From NCBI GenBank assembly GCA_937995595.1, contig CALKJW010000005.1, forward strand, positions 214,283 through 278,282: 64,000 bases of DNA, in the 5' to 3' direction. The translations under genes and the position numbers were made by a program. The notes beneath the pieces are model-generated. The model was not told the origin of the DNA. It was given only the letters and a program-made list of their open reading frames with translations, and searched no databases. Within the stretch, counting starts at the first letter, position 1. Every line of letters starts with the position of its first letter. Shown here piece after piece: positions 49,301-57,825 of this stretch. This DNA is from an uncultured Phycisphaerales bacterium. GTDB lineage: Bacteria; Planctomycetota; Phycisphaerae; Phycisphaerales; UBA1924.

Positions 49301-50040
49301 TCTACCCGTTCATCAACACCACCGCGCTCTTCCGCGGCCAGTGGCAGATGAAGAAGGGCGCGATGAGCGAGGCGGAGTACGAAGCGCTGGTCGAGGACAA
49401 GGTGCTGCCGGTCTTCGAACGCCTCAAGAAGCAGTGCCGCGACGAGCGCGTCCTGCGGCCGGCCGCGGTCTACGGCTACTTCCCGTGCAACAGCGAGGGC
49501 GACGACCTGATCGTCTGGGACCCCGGCGCGCCGCGCCAGCGCGAACTGGAGCGATTCCGCTTCCCCCGCCAGCCCGACCGCCAGCGCTTGTGCATCTCGG
49601 ACTTCTTCCTGCCGGTGGAGAGCGGCCGCGCCGACGTGGTCGCGTTCCACTGCGTGACCATGGGCCGGCGGGTCAGCGAGGTCTGCCGCGAGCTGTTCGC
49701 GCGCAACGACTACACCGAGTACCTGTACCTGCACGGCATGGGTGTCGAGACCGCCGAAGCGCTGGCCGAGATGTGGCACAAGCGGATCCGGCAGGAACTC
49801 GGCATCGCCGGCGACGACTCGCCGCGCGTCAAGGACCTGTTCACGCAGAAGTACCGCGGCTCGCGGTACAGTTTCGGCTACCCCGCCTGCCCGGACATGT
49901 CGGACCAGGAGAAGTTGTTCCGGCTGATCGAGCCGGGGCGGATCGGGTGCGAACTGACCGAGAACTGGCAGATCGACCCCGAACAGAGCACGAGCGCGAT
50001 CGTGGTGCACCACCCCGCGGCCAAGTACTTCAACGTCTGA
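46378..50040 (+). CDS. metH: cobalamin-dependent methionine synthase
   Basis: Transfers a methyl group from methyltetrahydrofolate to homocysteine via methylcobalamin. 1220 aa from ATG 46378, with GGGAGG upstream. The homocysteine domain (about 1-330) has FDGAMGTSIH and the Zn-ligand cysteines in LGLNCATGPTEM and GGCCGTMPAHI. The pterin domain (about 350-615) has GERMNASGSRKF and HVLDLNVDY. The B12 cap/binding domains have the axial-ligand motif KGDVHDIGKNLVDI (about 750-763) and MSGLLVKSVNVM. After an Ala/Arg-rich linker with CC (about 895-955), the activation domain ends in FGYPACPDMSDQEKLF. All four modules are present, so it can be reactivated with SAM. Confidence 0.96.
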   Translation: MPSRFLSELARRVLVFDGAMGTSIHQHDLDLQKDYLGCENCTDLLVKTRPDVIRGIHESFLRVGADVVETDTFGANRLVLAEFDIADRAFELNRLAVDVARAACEAVEREDGRPRFVAGSMGPGTKLVTLGNTDWDTMLASYREQALGLLAGRPRADAKPGAGVDVFIIETCQDILQVKCAINAVLGALHERGLSTDDVPIMVSVTIETTGTMLVGTSIEGAAAALRGYPILSLGLNCATGPTEMGEHVAWLGRHWRGEVSVLPNAGLPVLVEGRTEYPLKPEPFAEALAAFVERDGVSIVGGCCGTMPAHIGALVKKIDERGLRDRAARPARVVDAPRPAVSSLYGPTEYRQDNSFLIVGERMNASGSRKFKQLLEAEDFDGIISLGREQMRHDGAHVLDLNVDYAGRDNARDMAEIVKRLVRQVDAPLMLDSTQVRTIEAGLKHAGGRCIINSANFEDGEEKFDELCRLARTYGAGLVIGSIDEDREASMARTADRKLAIAQRAFERATRTHGLDPADLLFDPLVLPVSTGMESDRRSALETIEGTRRIMQAMPECQTCVGLSNVSFGLKPQARIVLNSAFLHELRAAGLTSAIVHMSKILPENRIPPEQWRAAMDLIYDRRRDGFDPLAAFVELFKDAGGAGAAAAAAKADLSIEERLRAHIIDGEKQGLIESLEEARAKYTPLAIINDHLLDGMKTVGDLFGSGRMQLPFVLQSAEVMKMAVAHLERYMEKVEGQTKGKIVLATVKGDVHDIGKNLVDIILSNNGYTVINLGIKQPIAEIVRAWREHKADAVGMSGLLVKSVNVMEENLHEMNAQGIGVPVLLGGAALTRHYCESHLRSVYNGPVFYGKDAFEGLSTMDGIVAGAIDVLNRQIDERLGKRSRAEDVIAQSKARRAAAQEAAQGVAVIEAPADAARGVSCCAAHAARPGGNGRARAGDSGGRSATPVLSSDDIPVAPFFGSRVVTGIPLDQIYPFINTTALFRGQWQMKKGAMSEAEYEALVEDKVLPVFERLKKQCRDERVLRPAAVYGYFPCNSEGDDLIVWDPGAPRQRELERFRFPRQPDRQRLCISDFFLPVESGRADVVAFHCVTMGRRVSEVCRELFARNDYTEYLYLHGMGVETAEALAEMWHKRIRQELGIAGDDSPRVKDLFTQKYRGSRYSFGYPACPDMSDQEKLFRLIEPGRIGCELTENWQIDPEQSTSAIVVHHPAAKYFNV

Positions 50041-50116
50041 TCAGATGATCTGAAGTCGCGGACGGCTCATCGACCGATAATCGGTTGATCTGGTCCATTT
50101 TGTTGCCGGGATTGCG

Positions 50117-50144
50117 TTGCATTAACCCTGAATCCGGGTATTCT
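50117..50144 (+). promoter_or_regulatory. possible promoter of the haloperoxidase-like gene
   Basis: TTGCAT (50117-50122), 16-nt spacer, TATTCT (50139-50144), in an AT-richer stretch about 100 nt before the ATG. A palindrome ACCGAT-A-ATCGGT lies just upstream, between metH and this site. Confidence 0.35.
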
Positions 50145-50247
50145 GTGTCCAATTGTCGGCCATGAGTGCCAAGTCGTTTTCGGGTAGAGCGAGCCAACGC
50201 CGCCGCTGTAGGCAGGTGTCGCGCTGGAACTGGTTGGAGAACTGAAG

Positions 50248-51708
50248 ATGTTCCGAGCACGAGCATTCATGGTTGGCGTGGCCGTGCTGGTCGCGGGGAG
50301 CGCTTCCCGAGCGGACGTCATCGACGATTGGAACGAGCAGTGGCTCGACACCGTCCGCGTGGTGGGCGGTCCGCCGTGTCCCATCGCGCGAAACGGCGCG
50401 ATCATGTTCACGGCCATCTACGACGCCGTGAACTCGATCGATCCGAAGCACGAGCCGTACCTGGATTTCGTTCCTGTCCCGGGGCCCGCGGTCAAGCGTG
50501 CCGCTGTCGCCGCGGCGGCGCACAAGGTCCTCTCGACGCTGTACCCGCAGCGCGCGGCCGTGTACGACGCGCAGTTGCAGCAGCACCTCGCGGCGCTCAA
50601 CAACAGCCGGGCCAAGTTCAACGGCATCTCGGTGGGCATCGCCGCGGCGGAGCAGATCCTTGCCGCGAGATCCGACGATCGCACGGACTCCGAGCCGGTG
50701 TACATCTACGAGGACCGACCCGGCGCGTACCGTCCGACCCCGCCCGACTTTACCGAGCCCCCGTTCAATCCGGGTTGGGGCACGACCAAGCCGTGGACGA
50801 TGGCGACGGGCAGCGAGTTCCGTCCGACCGGTCCGTTCGGCTTCCGCCGCATGGACCGGTTGCTCAGGGCGCCCCGGTATGCGCGGCAGTTCAATGAGGT
50901 GAAGCGCCTAGGCGAGCGGAACAGCCCGCACCGGACCGCCGAGCAGACCGAGATCGCGTGGTTCTGGGCCAACGACCGCGACGGAACGTTCAAGCCGCCG
51001 GGGCACCTGCTCCACATCACGCAGGTCGTCGCCAACGACCAGGGCCTGAATCTCGATCAGAAGGCGCACCTGTTCGCGCTGGTGTCGATCGCCATGGCCG
51101 ACGCCGGGCTGGTCGCGTGGGACATGAAGTACGCGACCAACATCGACCTGTGGCGTCCGGTGACGGCGATTCGCGAGGCGAACACCGACGACAACCCGCG
51201 TACCGAGATGGACCCCGACTGGCTGCCGCTGATGGAGTTCAGCCCGCCGTTCCCCGCGTACACCTCGGGCCATGCCACCTTTGGCGCTGCGCACGCGGCG
51301 ATCATGCGGAACTGGTTCGGCACCGACGACATCACGTTCACCGTCGGCACCGACGAGCCGATCGTCAGCAACGTGACCCGCACGTTCCACAGTTTCACCG
51401 AGGCCGGCCGCGAGAACGGCGTGAGCCGTGTGTACCTCGGCGTGCACTTCCGCGTCGACGCGGACATCGGGTTCTCGTCCGGCACGCTGCTGGGCAACTA
51501 CGTGTTCCGCAACCACCTGCGCCCGCTGACCTGCCGCGCCGACCTGAACAAGGACGGCGTCGTCAACGCCAAGGACATCACGATCTACACCAACGCGTTC
51601 TTCGCCGGCGACCCGATCGCCGACATGAACCGCGACGGGAACATCGACTACACCGACTATCAGATCTATGTGAACCTCTACTTCGCCGACTGCACGCCGG
51701 GGCAGTGA
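50248..51708 (+). CDS. secreted vanadium-haloperoxidase-like (PAP2 superfamily) protein with dockerin-like C-terminus
   Basis: 486 aa with a signal peptide (MFRARAFMVGVAVLVAGSASRA). The vanadate/phosphate site is spread over LWRPVTAIREAN (Arg, about 311-322), PAYTSGHATFGAAHA (about 336-350) and SRVYLGVHFRVDADIG (about 395-410), matching the K/R-PSGH-SRxxxGxHxxxD signature of vanadium-dependent haloperoxidases and related acid phosphatases. The last 60 residues carry two Asp/Asn repeats, DLNKDGVVNAKDITIY and DMNRDGNIDYTDYQIY, as in dockerin-like Ca-binding tails of planctomycete exoproteins. Possibly oxidises halides outside the cell; the catalytic type is inferred from motif order. Confidence 0.85.
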   Translation: MFRARAFMVGVAVLVAGSASRADVIDDWNEQWLDTVRVVGGPPCPIARNGAIMFTAIYDAVNSIDPKHEPYLDFVPVPGPAVKRAAVAAAAHKVLSTLYPQRAAVYDAQLQQHLAALNNSRAKFNGISVGIAAAEQILAARSDDRTDSEPVYIYEDRPGAYRPTPPDFTEPPFNPGWGTTKPWTMATGSEFRPTGPFGFRRMDRLLRAPRYARQFNEVKRLGERNSPHRTAEQTEIAWFWANDRDGTFKPPGHLLHITQVVANDQGLNLDQKAHLFALVSIAMADAGLVAWDMKYATNIDLWRPVTAIREANTDDNPRTEMDPDWLPLMEFSPPFPAYTSGHATFGAAHAAIMRNWFGTDDITFTVGTDEPIVSNVTRTFHSFTEAGRENGVSRVYLGVHFRVDADIGFSSGTLLGNYVFRNHLRPLTCRADLNKDGVVNAKDITIYTNAFFAGDPIADMNRDGNIDYTDYQIYVNLYFADCTPGQ

Positions 51709-51853
51709 GGCCTTGACCGTGCTCTCGCAGCGGTGACACGACTTGGAGCAAGGGCGTCCGCCGAGCCTGACGGGCTTGTCGTACGCCTTTTTCGCGTGAT
51801 CGGCGGCCCTGAGCCGATCTCGAACGGCGACTGTTCTGCACAGGAGCGCACGG

Positions 51854-52924
51854 ATGCACACGGGATTCTTCGCGGTTTTTACAGGCGGTCTTCTCGCCGG
51901 CATCGTGGCTGCCCATGAGCCGCCCAAGACGCCGCCCGCCACGGTTCCGACGCTGATGGACACGCCGCTGGCCGAGATGCTGGCGCACCGGATCGCGCGG
52001 CAGGTCATCGCCGCCAGCCCGGTCGCCGAACCCGGCGATATCGCCGCGCGCGACGCCGCGGCAGAACGACTGGCCGAGTGCAAAGACCTCATCAACGCGG
52101 CCAAGGGCGAGATCCTCTGGGGGGGCTACAACCCCGACCAGGGCTACTCACCGTCGGCCTACGAACTCAACTCGACCAGCCCGATCACGCACTTCCAGTT
52201 GACGGAGTTCAACCCCAAGGTCTGGGCCAAACTCTATCTGTCGATGTTCATGTTCCCGGGCGGCTACGAGGTCCGCAGGGAAGGGGACGCGATCGTGCTC
52301 GAACTCGACACGGTCTTCCGGGGCGAACTGCCGCCGGGCGACTATCCCTACCCCTTCTGGCACTCGCCGAACAAGTGGACGGCGTACGTCAACGTCAGAA
52401 AGATCGCGATGGTCTTCGAGAACGACCGCCTTGTATCGGCCCTGCGCGTTTCGCCGCACCCCGAATCGCTGCCGCTCGTCCGTCGGAAGTGGGACGCGAA
52501 GTGGACGTGGGTGGACGAGCACGGCCAGACGCAGCCGCGGGTCGCCCTGTTCGACTACCTGTTCACCAAGGACAACCCGCACGTGGCGCCGCTCGACGAG
52601 AGTTTCCGCAAACTCGAGGCGCGGTTCCGCGAGCAGAACTGCATGAGTTGCCACGAGCCCGACAATCGCGGCCGGATCAACAACCTCCTGCTGCTGAACT
52701 ACCCGAACCAGGCGCTGATCATGCGCAAGTCGCTTGTCACGATCCTGGAGGCCAACGAAATGCCGCCCGGCAGCCTCACCGCCGGCGAGCCCAAGGGCCT
52801 CAGGGACCGCGCGGTGATCGAAGAACTGATCGAACTGGCCAAGGAGTTTGAGCGACACGCCGACCGGGCGTTCGCCTACGAGGAACTGTTCGCCAAGCCG
52901 CCCACCGAGCCAGCGCCGAAGTGA
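51854..52924 (+). CDS. exported CxxCH protein, paralogue of the convergent gene
   Basis: 356 aa with an N-terminal signal-like stretch (MHTGFFAVFTGGLLAGIVA). One heme-type CxxCH motif, NCMSCHEPDNRGR (about 264-276), is followed by NEMPPGSLTAGEP; a Met-Pro-Pro after CxxCH is common in class I cytochromes. The central region (YPYPFWHSPNKW, KWTWVDEHGQTQPR, DNPHVAPLD) is shared with the next gene on the opposite strand. I do not recognise a named family. Possibly a mono-heme periplasmic protein with a beta-sandwich-like domain. GGAG-like sequence (AGGAGC) precedes the ATG. Confidence 0.7.
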   Translation: MHTGFFAVFTGGLLAGIVAAHEPPKTPPATVPTLMDTPLAEMLAHRIARQVIAASPVAEPGDIAARDAAAERLAECKDLINAAKGEILWGGYNPDQGYSPSAYELNSTSPITHFQLTEFNPKVWAKLYLSMFMFPGGYEVRREGDAIVLELDTVFRGELPPGDYPYPFWHSPNKWTAYVNVRKIAMVFENDRLVSALRVSPHPESLPLVRRKWDAKWTWVDEHGQTQPRVALFDYLFTKDNPHVAPLDESFRKLEARFREQNCMSCHEPDNRGRINNLLLLNYPNQALIMRKSLVTILEANEMPPGSLTAGEPKGLRDRAVIEELIELAKEFERHADRAFAYEELFAKPPTEPAPK

Positions 52925-52933
52925 ATCGCCGCC

Positions 52934-54070
52934 CTACGGCGGGGGCAGGCTTGCGGGCTGGTCGCGCCACGGGCGATCCGGGTATTCCTCCGGCCGGATG
53001 ATGTAGATCGACTCGTACTCGAAGGCGTGATCGCACTCGGTCCGGAATTGCTCGAGCAGCCGGCGCAGTTCGCCCGCGGTTTCGCCCTGTGCGAGCGTGC
53101 GGAGCGTGCAACGCGAGTCCGCGGTGCTGTCGTCACCGCTTGAATCCAGCGCATCAACCAGTTTGGACCGAAGCGCGACGGCCAGCGCGGGGCTGCCCAG
53201 CACATGGGCGGCGCGCGTCCCCGCGCGGTTGTCGGGCTGGTGGCACGCCAGGCAGCCGCGTGTCTGGAACTCTTCGGCCAGCCGCTGGTAGGCACGGTCG
53301 ATCGGGCGCACGTGGGGGTTGTCGGGCGAGAGGACGTACGCGATCTGCGCGGCTCGCGGCTGCGCCGCGCCGCGTTCATCGGCCCACGTCCACCGCCCGT
53401 CCCATTGCGGTGCCGCGGGGAGTGATGCGGCGGCGGTGTCGGCGCTGACGATCTGCGACTCGACGACCGTGTCCCCCGAGAGGACGAACCTGATGGCGAC
53501 GGCGGTGTGCCACGCGCGCCACAGGTCGCTCGAATGCCAGACCGGGTACGGGTAGTCGCGCGGTTCGAGGCCCTTTCGCAGGCGCGCGGGAATCTCCAGA
53601 ACTGCGAACGAGCCGTTACTCCAAAGAGCGAACGGCCGATCGAACTCGAAGCACGACAGGAACGACCTGGCCCAGACCTCCCGGGCCAACGAGATCCGAC
53701 CAAGGCCGGCCGCTTCGGCGCGGTCGTCCGGTTTCACGCAGGTCCACTCAACGACCTCTGCCGCGGCGTCGATGATCGCGCCGTGCCGCGACATCCGCAC
53801 GCCAGCGCGGTCGCGTGCGACGCGCGGCGAATCGCCGGCAATCGTGGCCGCGGCGTCGTGGAGCGCGCCGGCAAACTCACGGAGCGTCGCCGCCACGCCG
53901 GGATCGATCGGCGGTTCGGCGGTCGGGGTGTCCGCCGCGGGCGTCGGCCCGGGGATCGGCGGCGGTGCGCCGCCGGAGGCCTGCTCCTCGGTTGGCTTGG
54001 AGCACGCTCCGGCCAGAAGGCACGGGGCTGCGAGCAGCGGCATGAGGAACTTGGCCGACCATCGAATCAT
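52934..54070 (-). CDS. CxxCH lipoprotein, paralogue of the convergent gene
   Basis: 378 aa from ATG 54070, which has GGGGA 6 nt upstream; longer frames are Arg-rich and excluded. It has a lipobox (CLLAGACSKP, Cys near 20) and a Pro-rich linker. It shares YPYPVWHSSDLW, RWTWADERGAAQPR, DNPHVRPID and GCLACHQPDNRAG with the neighbouring 356-aa protein, in the same order. The single CxxCH is predicted to bind heme c. The two stops are 10 nt apart around a small hairpin (52929-52942). A duplication followed by inversion is likely. Confidence 0.7.
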   Translation of the reverse strand: MIRWSAKFLMPLLAAPCLLAGACSKPTEEQASGGAPPPIPGPTPAADTPTAEPPIDPGVAATLREFAGALHDAAATIAGDSPRVARDRAGVRMSRHGAIIDAAAEVVEWTCVKPDDRAEAAGLGRISLAREVWARSFLSCFEFDRPFALWSNGSFAVLEIPARLRKGLEPRDYPYPVWHSSDLWRAWHTAVAIRFVLSGDTVVESQIVSADTAAASLPAAPQWDGRWTWADERGAAQPRAAQIAYVLSPDNPHVRPIDRAYQRLAEEFQTRGCLACHQPDNRAGTRAAHVLGSPALAVALRSKLVDALDSSGDDSTADSRCTLRTLAQGETAGELRRLLEQFRTECDHAFEYESIYIIRPEEYPDRPWRDQPASLPPP

Positions 54071-54155
54071 GCGCATTCCCCTTCGGCGGGCGCAGCGGCA
54101 CAGCGCACTCGACAACAGTATCATCGGCACCCGCGGGGTGGACCTCGGAGGCTTC

Positions 54156-54812
54156 ATGGTCTTTGTGCGTGTGTTTGTCCTTGTGTTTGCGGCGGTCTGT
54201 TCGGGCTGCGGCATGACCATCACCCCGCCCGCCGACGTGCGCGACCCCGTCAGCGTGTTCATCGCCGACCACGGCATCCACACCAGCCTGCTCCTGCCGC
54301 GGGAAGACGGGCGCATCGCGCAGTACGCCTACTCGCAGTGGCACTGGGCCGCGCTCGATCACGACGACTGGTACCGCTCGCCGTTCGCGCTGCTCATCCC
54401 CAACGACGGCACGCTCGGCCGGCGCGACTTCGACGGCCCGTGCGACTACGACTGCGTGCACGACCGGCTCGAGAAACTCGGGCGACACCCGCCGATGCAG
54501 GCGCTCTACGAGTTGCGCGTCGAGCGTTCCGCCGCGGCGGAGGTCCTCGCGATGCTCGATGCGCGCTGGGAGTCGCAGTCCAACGGCAACGTGTTCAACG
54601 AGCGACGCGGGCTGACGTTCGTGCGCGATGCGACCAAGTACTCGCTCGGGCACAACTGCAACCACGAGGTCGCGTCGTGGGTGCGGGCGCTGGGCTGCCG
54701 CGTGAGCGGCGCGGGCATGACGGCGGACGTCACTGTCCGCAATGGCGCGCCCGCCGTCGCCGCCCGACCTCCAAGGGAGCCCGCCTCCGCCGCGGCGACA
54801 AGCAGCGAGTAA
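54156..54812 (+). CDS. DUF2459-like exported protein
   Basis: 218 aa from ATG 54156, preceded by CGGAGG. N-terminal hydrophobic segment MVFVRVFVLVFAAVCSGCG with a Cys after SG, so possibly a lipoprotein with an atypical lipobox. VSVFIADHGIHTSLLLPRED (about 34-53), DWYRSPFALLIPNDGTLGR and YSLGHNCNHEVASWVRALGC (about 170-189, Asn-Cys-Asn-His) resemble the DUF2459/urease-region hypothetical proteins and suggest a papain-like Cys/His pair (inference). Divergent from the CxxCH lipoprotein. Confidence 0.55.
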   Translation: MVFVRVFVLVFAAVCSGCGMTITPPADVRDPVSVFIADHGIHTSLLLPREDGRIAQYAYSQWHWAALDHDDWYRSPFALLIPNDGTLGRRDFDGPCDYDCVHDRLEKLGRHPPMQALYELRVERSAAAEVLAMLDARWESQSNGNVFNERRGLTFVRDATKYSLGHNCNHEVASWVRALGCRVSGAGMTADVTVRNGAPAVAARPPREPASAAATSSE

Positions 54813-55031
54813 TCGTCGATGCGTGGTCCGAAAAGCGGAACCGGGGGCGGCATCCTGGCGCATGTTCGGGTGATGGTCCGCCGGCCTCGTGGCCGATGGC
54901 TACCATCCGTGGAGCCGCGTCGGGGTCGGGATGTCCGATCCTTCGCGGCAGGACCGACGCCGAGCCTTGCCTGGGTGTTTGACGAACGGTTCGACTCGCA
55001 TGGATTCTCCCGGGCAAAGGTTCGAGTGACG

Positions 55032-55388
55032 ATGAAGATCTACGTCGGGAATCTGCCTTTCAGCACGAACGATGACGGCCTGCGCACGGCGTTTGAGGTC
55101 CATGGCCAGGTTGCCACGGCCCAGATTGTGATGGACCGTGAGACCGGCCGCCCGCGCGGCTTCGGCTTTGTTGAGATGCCCAACGACGAGGAGGCCCGCA
55201 AGGCCATTGCCGCCATGAACGGGCAGCAGCTCGGCGGCCGCACCCTCGTGGTCAACGAGGCGCGTCCCAAGGAGGCCGGCGGCGGCGGCGGGCGCGGCGG
55301 TTGGGGCGGCGGCGGCGGTGGCGGGCGCGGTGGCGACCGTGGCGGCCGCGGCGGCTTCGGCGGTGGCGGCGGCGGCCGGAGTTGGTAA
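55032..55388 (+). CDS. RRM RNA-binding protein with Gly-rich tail
   Basis: 118 aa. One RRM domain: RNP2 KIYVGNLPF (about 2-10), GQVATAQIVMDRETGRPRG and RNP1 RGFGFVEMP (about 41-49). The C-terminal third is almost entirely Gly/Arg/Trp (GGGGRGGWGGGG, RGG repeats), as in cyanobacterial and planctomycete Rbp-type cold-induced proteins. A long leader (219 nt after the previous gene) is also typical of cold-regulated members. Likely an RNA chaperone. Confidence 0.9.
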   Translation: MKIYVGNLPFSTNDDGLRTAFEVHGQVATAQIVMDRETGRPRGFGFVEMPNDEEARKAIAAMNGQQLGGRTLVVNEARPKEAGGGGGRGGWGGGGGGGRGGDRGGRGGFGGGGGGRSW

Positions 55389-55428
55389 GGCCGGTCCGGT
55401 TTCAACCCCCGATTTCAGGATCGACCAT

Positions 55429-55455
55429 GACCCCGGCCGCGTGCTGGGGTCTTTT
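55429..55455 (+). terminator. intrinsic terminator after the RRM gene
   Basis: GACCCC (55429-55434) pairs with GGGGTC (55446-55451), followed directly by TTTTC/TTTC. It lies 40 nt past the stop. Confidence 0.6.
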
Positions 55456-55621
55456 CTTTCCGGTTCGGGGTTGGCCGGCATCCCCCGGCCCTCCGCGTTC
55501 GTACCTGTTCTGGAGGGGTTCGTGGCGTATTGTCGTTGTCCCCGCTCGACGGAGGTCGGCGGCGGGGCGAGCAGAGGAGTGGGGGATTCGGACCGACCCA
55601 ACGGCCGCAGGAGGCCAATCC

Positions 55622-56440
55622 ATGCGCACACACATCGGGGCCGGGCGAGTTCGCGGCGGGTTCTCGCTCATCGAGATCATGGCGGTCCTTGCGATCATCG
55701 CGATCCTGACGTCGATCGCTGTCGTGGTGGCGGGTCGAGTCACCAACAGCGGGCGCATCCAGGCGACGCAGGACATCATCCGCATCCTCGACACCGCGCT
55801 GGACAGTTACGTCGCTTCGCGCGAGGCGTCGGTGCCGCCGGCCTATAAGGACGACGCGGACGTCTTCCACCCGCTGTGGGACGGACGCGCGGTCGGCTCC
55901 GCGGCCGACGCCGCGGCGGAGCCGAGCGTGCAGTTGTTCCTGCTCATCGCGGCGGAAGTGCCGGAGGTCGAGACGACGCTGCAGGGCTTGGACGCCAAGT
56001 TTGTCTCGCGCGCGACCATTGGCACCAACGGGAACTTCGTTCGCAAGTACGTCAACGGCACGCTGACCAACGTCAACGCGCTAGTGGTGAAGGACGCGTG
56101 GAACCGGCCGATCCGTTTCGTGCACCCCATCTGGCAGGGCGGCGCGGGCGACTACTGGAACGGCACCAGCGTGACCGGCGGCCGGCCGCAGTTCCTCGAG
56201 TACGACGTCAACGGCAACGGGTCGATCTCGGCGCAGGAGCGGATTCGCCGGTCGTACCGGCCCTTCGACCCCGCGAACCCCGGCGTGGCCAATCCTGTTG
56301 GCGACGCCGACGAGGGCATCTGCCCCGGCAACCGGCCGTACTTCTACTCGGCCGGGCCCGATGGCGACCCCGGCACGCGGTCGGACAACGTGTACACGAA
56401 GAAGCCGGAGTTCCCGCCCGAAACGCGGAACTTGGAGTAG
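55622..56440 (+). CDS. type IV pilin/pseudopilin-like protein
   Basis: 272 aa from ATG 55622, preceded by AGGAGG. The N-terminus has the prepilin peptidase site RGGFSLIEIMAVLAIIAIL (cleavage after Gly-Gly, Phe +1, Glu +5) and a single hydrophobic helix. The rest is a soluble domain without clear family, with an Asp/Asn stretch DVNGNGSISAQERIRR (about 200-215) resembling a Ca-binding EF-hand-like loop. Planctomycetes carry many such DUF1559-like secreted pseudopilins. No other pilus genes are nearby. Confidence 0.8.
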   Translation: MRTHIGAGRVRGGFSLIEIMAVLAIIAILTSIAVVVAGRVTNSGRIQATQDIIRILDTALDSYVASREASVPPAYKDDADVFHPLWDGRAVGSAADAAAEPSVQLFLLIAAEVPEVETTLQGLDAKFVSRATIGTNGNFVRKYVNGTLTNVNALVVKDAWNRPIRFVHPIWQGGAGDYWNGTSVTGGRPQFLEYDVNGNGSISAQERIRRSYRPFDPANPGVANPVGDADEGICPGNRPYFYSAGPDGDPGTRSDNVYTKKPEFPPETRNLE

Positions 56441-56583
56441 TTTGACCCCGCGCCGGCACGCAGGGGGAGAGGCCAGAACGACCGGGTTTCCGGACGCTTC
56501 CGCGGCCTCCGCGTGCCGCGAGAGCCGTCCGCTCGACCTTTCGACTCGCGTGCGTATAGTTCGCGGCACGATAAGCAGACATC

Positions 56584-56658
56584 CGGGGTGTAGCGCAGCT
56601 TGGTAGCGCGTTTGGTTCGGGACCAAAAGGTCGGAGGTTCAAATCCTCTCACCCCGAT
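56584..56658 (+). tRNA. tRNA-Pro(CGG)
   Basis: Acceptor CGGGGTG/CACCCCG, D arm GCGC...GCGC, anticodon stem TTTGG/CCAAA around loop TTCGGGA with anticodon CGG, T arm GGAGG-TTCAAAT-CCTCT, discriminator A. The CCA end is not encoded. A strong terminator follows 6 nt later. Confidence 0.95.
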
Positions 56659-56663
56659 TCAGC

Positions 56664-56694
56664 GACCGGCCCCGCCCCAAGCGGGGCCGGTCGT
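56664..56694 (+). terminator. terminator after tRNA-Pro
   Basis: CGACCGGCCCCGC (56664-56676) pairs perfectly over 13 bp with GCGGGGCCGGTCG (56682-56694), loop CCCAA. No long T-run, but the helix is very stable. Confidence 0.65.
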
Positions 56695-56832
56695 CGTCTA
56701 AACGTAAGGATCGAATCCCACGACGCGAGTATCGTCCGACGGCCGGAGATTGACGATCGGCCCCCTCTTCTCGGTCATCGCCCGAACAGCACAACACCAC
56801 ACCGGACCGGTGGGTTGGAAGGATGCCGATCC

Positions 56833-57312
56833 TCACCATGTCATGGCGAGATCCACGAGTTGATCAAGCGCGGTGCCCCAGCCTTTGTGGAATCCCATCT
56901 CCTCGTGTTTCCTTCGGCTCTCGGGATCGGCGTGTTTGGCGATCGCGATATACCGAGTTCCCGTGCCTTCCGGCTCAAGCAGAATAAACGCCGTCATGAA
57001 GGCCCCCCCCTTGGGGCGATAGCCCGGCCCGAGCGCGTCGGTGAAGACGAGCTTTCGGTTCTCCACCACCTCCAAGTAGCAGCCCGCCTCATCGGGGGTC
57101 TCCGCGCCCTCGGGTGAACGCATGATCGTGCTGAAGATGCCCCCCGGCCTCAGGTCGATCTTGCAACTGACCGTTTCCCATGGTTTGGGCGTGAACCACT
57201 TGACCAAATGTTCCGGCTCTGTCCATGCTCGCCAAACGAGTTCGGGCCGTACATCGACGACACGCTCGAGGACAAGGTCAAGGAGTGGGTTGATGTCGGG
57301 TCGATCACTCAT
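56833..57312 (-). CDS. SRPBCC/AHSA1 family protein
   Basis: 159 aa. AHSA1-like SRPBCC fold: [28 protein letters not shown] (split about 14-42) and the Asp-Arg-Pro-Gly turn [11 protein letters not shown], with [14 protein letters not shown] and C-terminal [15 protein letters not shown]. Small-molecule binding in a hydrophobic cavity is typical; ligand unknown. Its ATG lies just upstream of the ArsR stop, 8 nt overlap. The ArsR + AHSA1 pair is a common arrangement in which the regulator controls its partner. Local GC is clearly lower than the flanks. Confidence 0.85.
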   Translation of the reverse strand: MSDRPDINPLLDLVLERVVDVRPELVWRAWTEPEHLVKWFTPKPWETVSCKIDLRPGGIFSTIMRSPEGAETPDEAGCYLEVVENRKLVFTDALGPGYRPKGGAFMTAFILLEPEGTGTRYIAIAKHADPESRRKHEEMGFHKGWGTALDQLVDLAMTW

Positions 57313-57643
57313 CGTCTTTCTCCATTGTTTTCAAGTGAGCGTCCAGTTGATCGAGACGCTGATTCCAGATGTCTTGTTGGCTTTCGAGCCAAGCCGACAT
57401 GGACCTGAACTGTGCTGGTATCGCTTTGACGGTCCGAACTCGCCCTTGCTTTCGTGATCGCACCAGCCCGCCCGCCTCCAGGACCCTGATGTGCTGGAGG
57501 AACGACGGCAGAGTCATCCCGTACGGCTCGGCCAGCGACTTCACCGTCATGGGGCCTTGCCGCAGCCTCTCGATGACCGAACGTCGGGTCGGGTTCGACA
57601 GGGCGTGAAAGGCCAGATCCAATGTGAGCGTTTGGGCTGCCAT
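57305..57643 (-). CDS. ArsR-family winged-helix regulator
   Basis: 112 aa from ATG 57643 ([22 protein letters not shown]); 29 upstream open codons were excluded. Family pattern: [25 protein letters not shown] (split about 14-38), the recognition-helix region [28 protein letters not shown] and a C-terminal [12 protein letters not shown]. No ArsR-type cysteine metal site. The overlap with the downstream SRPBCC gene indicates an autoregulated pair. It lies in the lower-GC tract next to tRNA-Pro. Confidence 0.87.
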   Translation of the reverse strand: MAAQTLTLDLAFHALSNPTRRSVIERLRQGPMTVKSLAEPYGMTLPSFLQHIRVLEAGGLVRSRKQGRVRTVKAIPAQFRSMSAWLESQQDIWNQRLDQLDAHLKTMEKDDE

Positions 57644-57825
57644 CTCCGGAATGTAGCCTGCTTCAACAGTAAGGTCAATGGCTAACTGTACGATCTCGGA
57701 GCCGAGCTGTTCATGGACCCGTCCCAGCACTTGGAGCAGCGTGCATCACTTCATGCACGAGCTGATCAGCAAACGGAATTCCCCTCGCCATGCGCCAATC
57801 CGGGTAGCAAACAGTTCAACTGGCG

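Noticed and set aside
46060..50013. 1317-codon antisense open frame over metH
   Set aside because: Shadow of metH on the other strand; composition is Leu/Arg/His/Asp-rich and no domain is seen.
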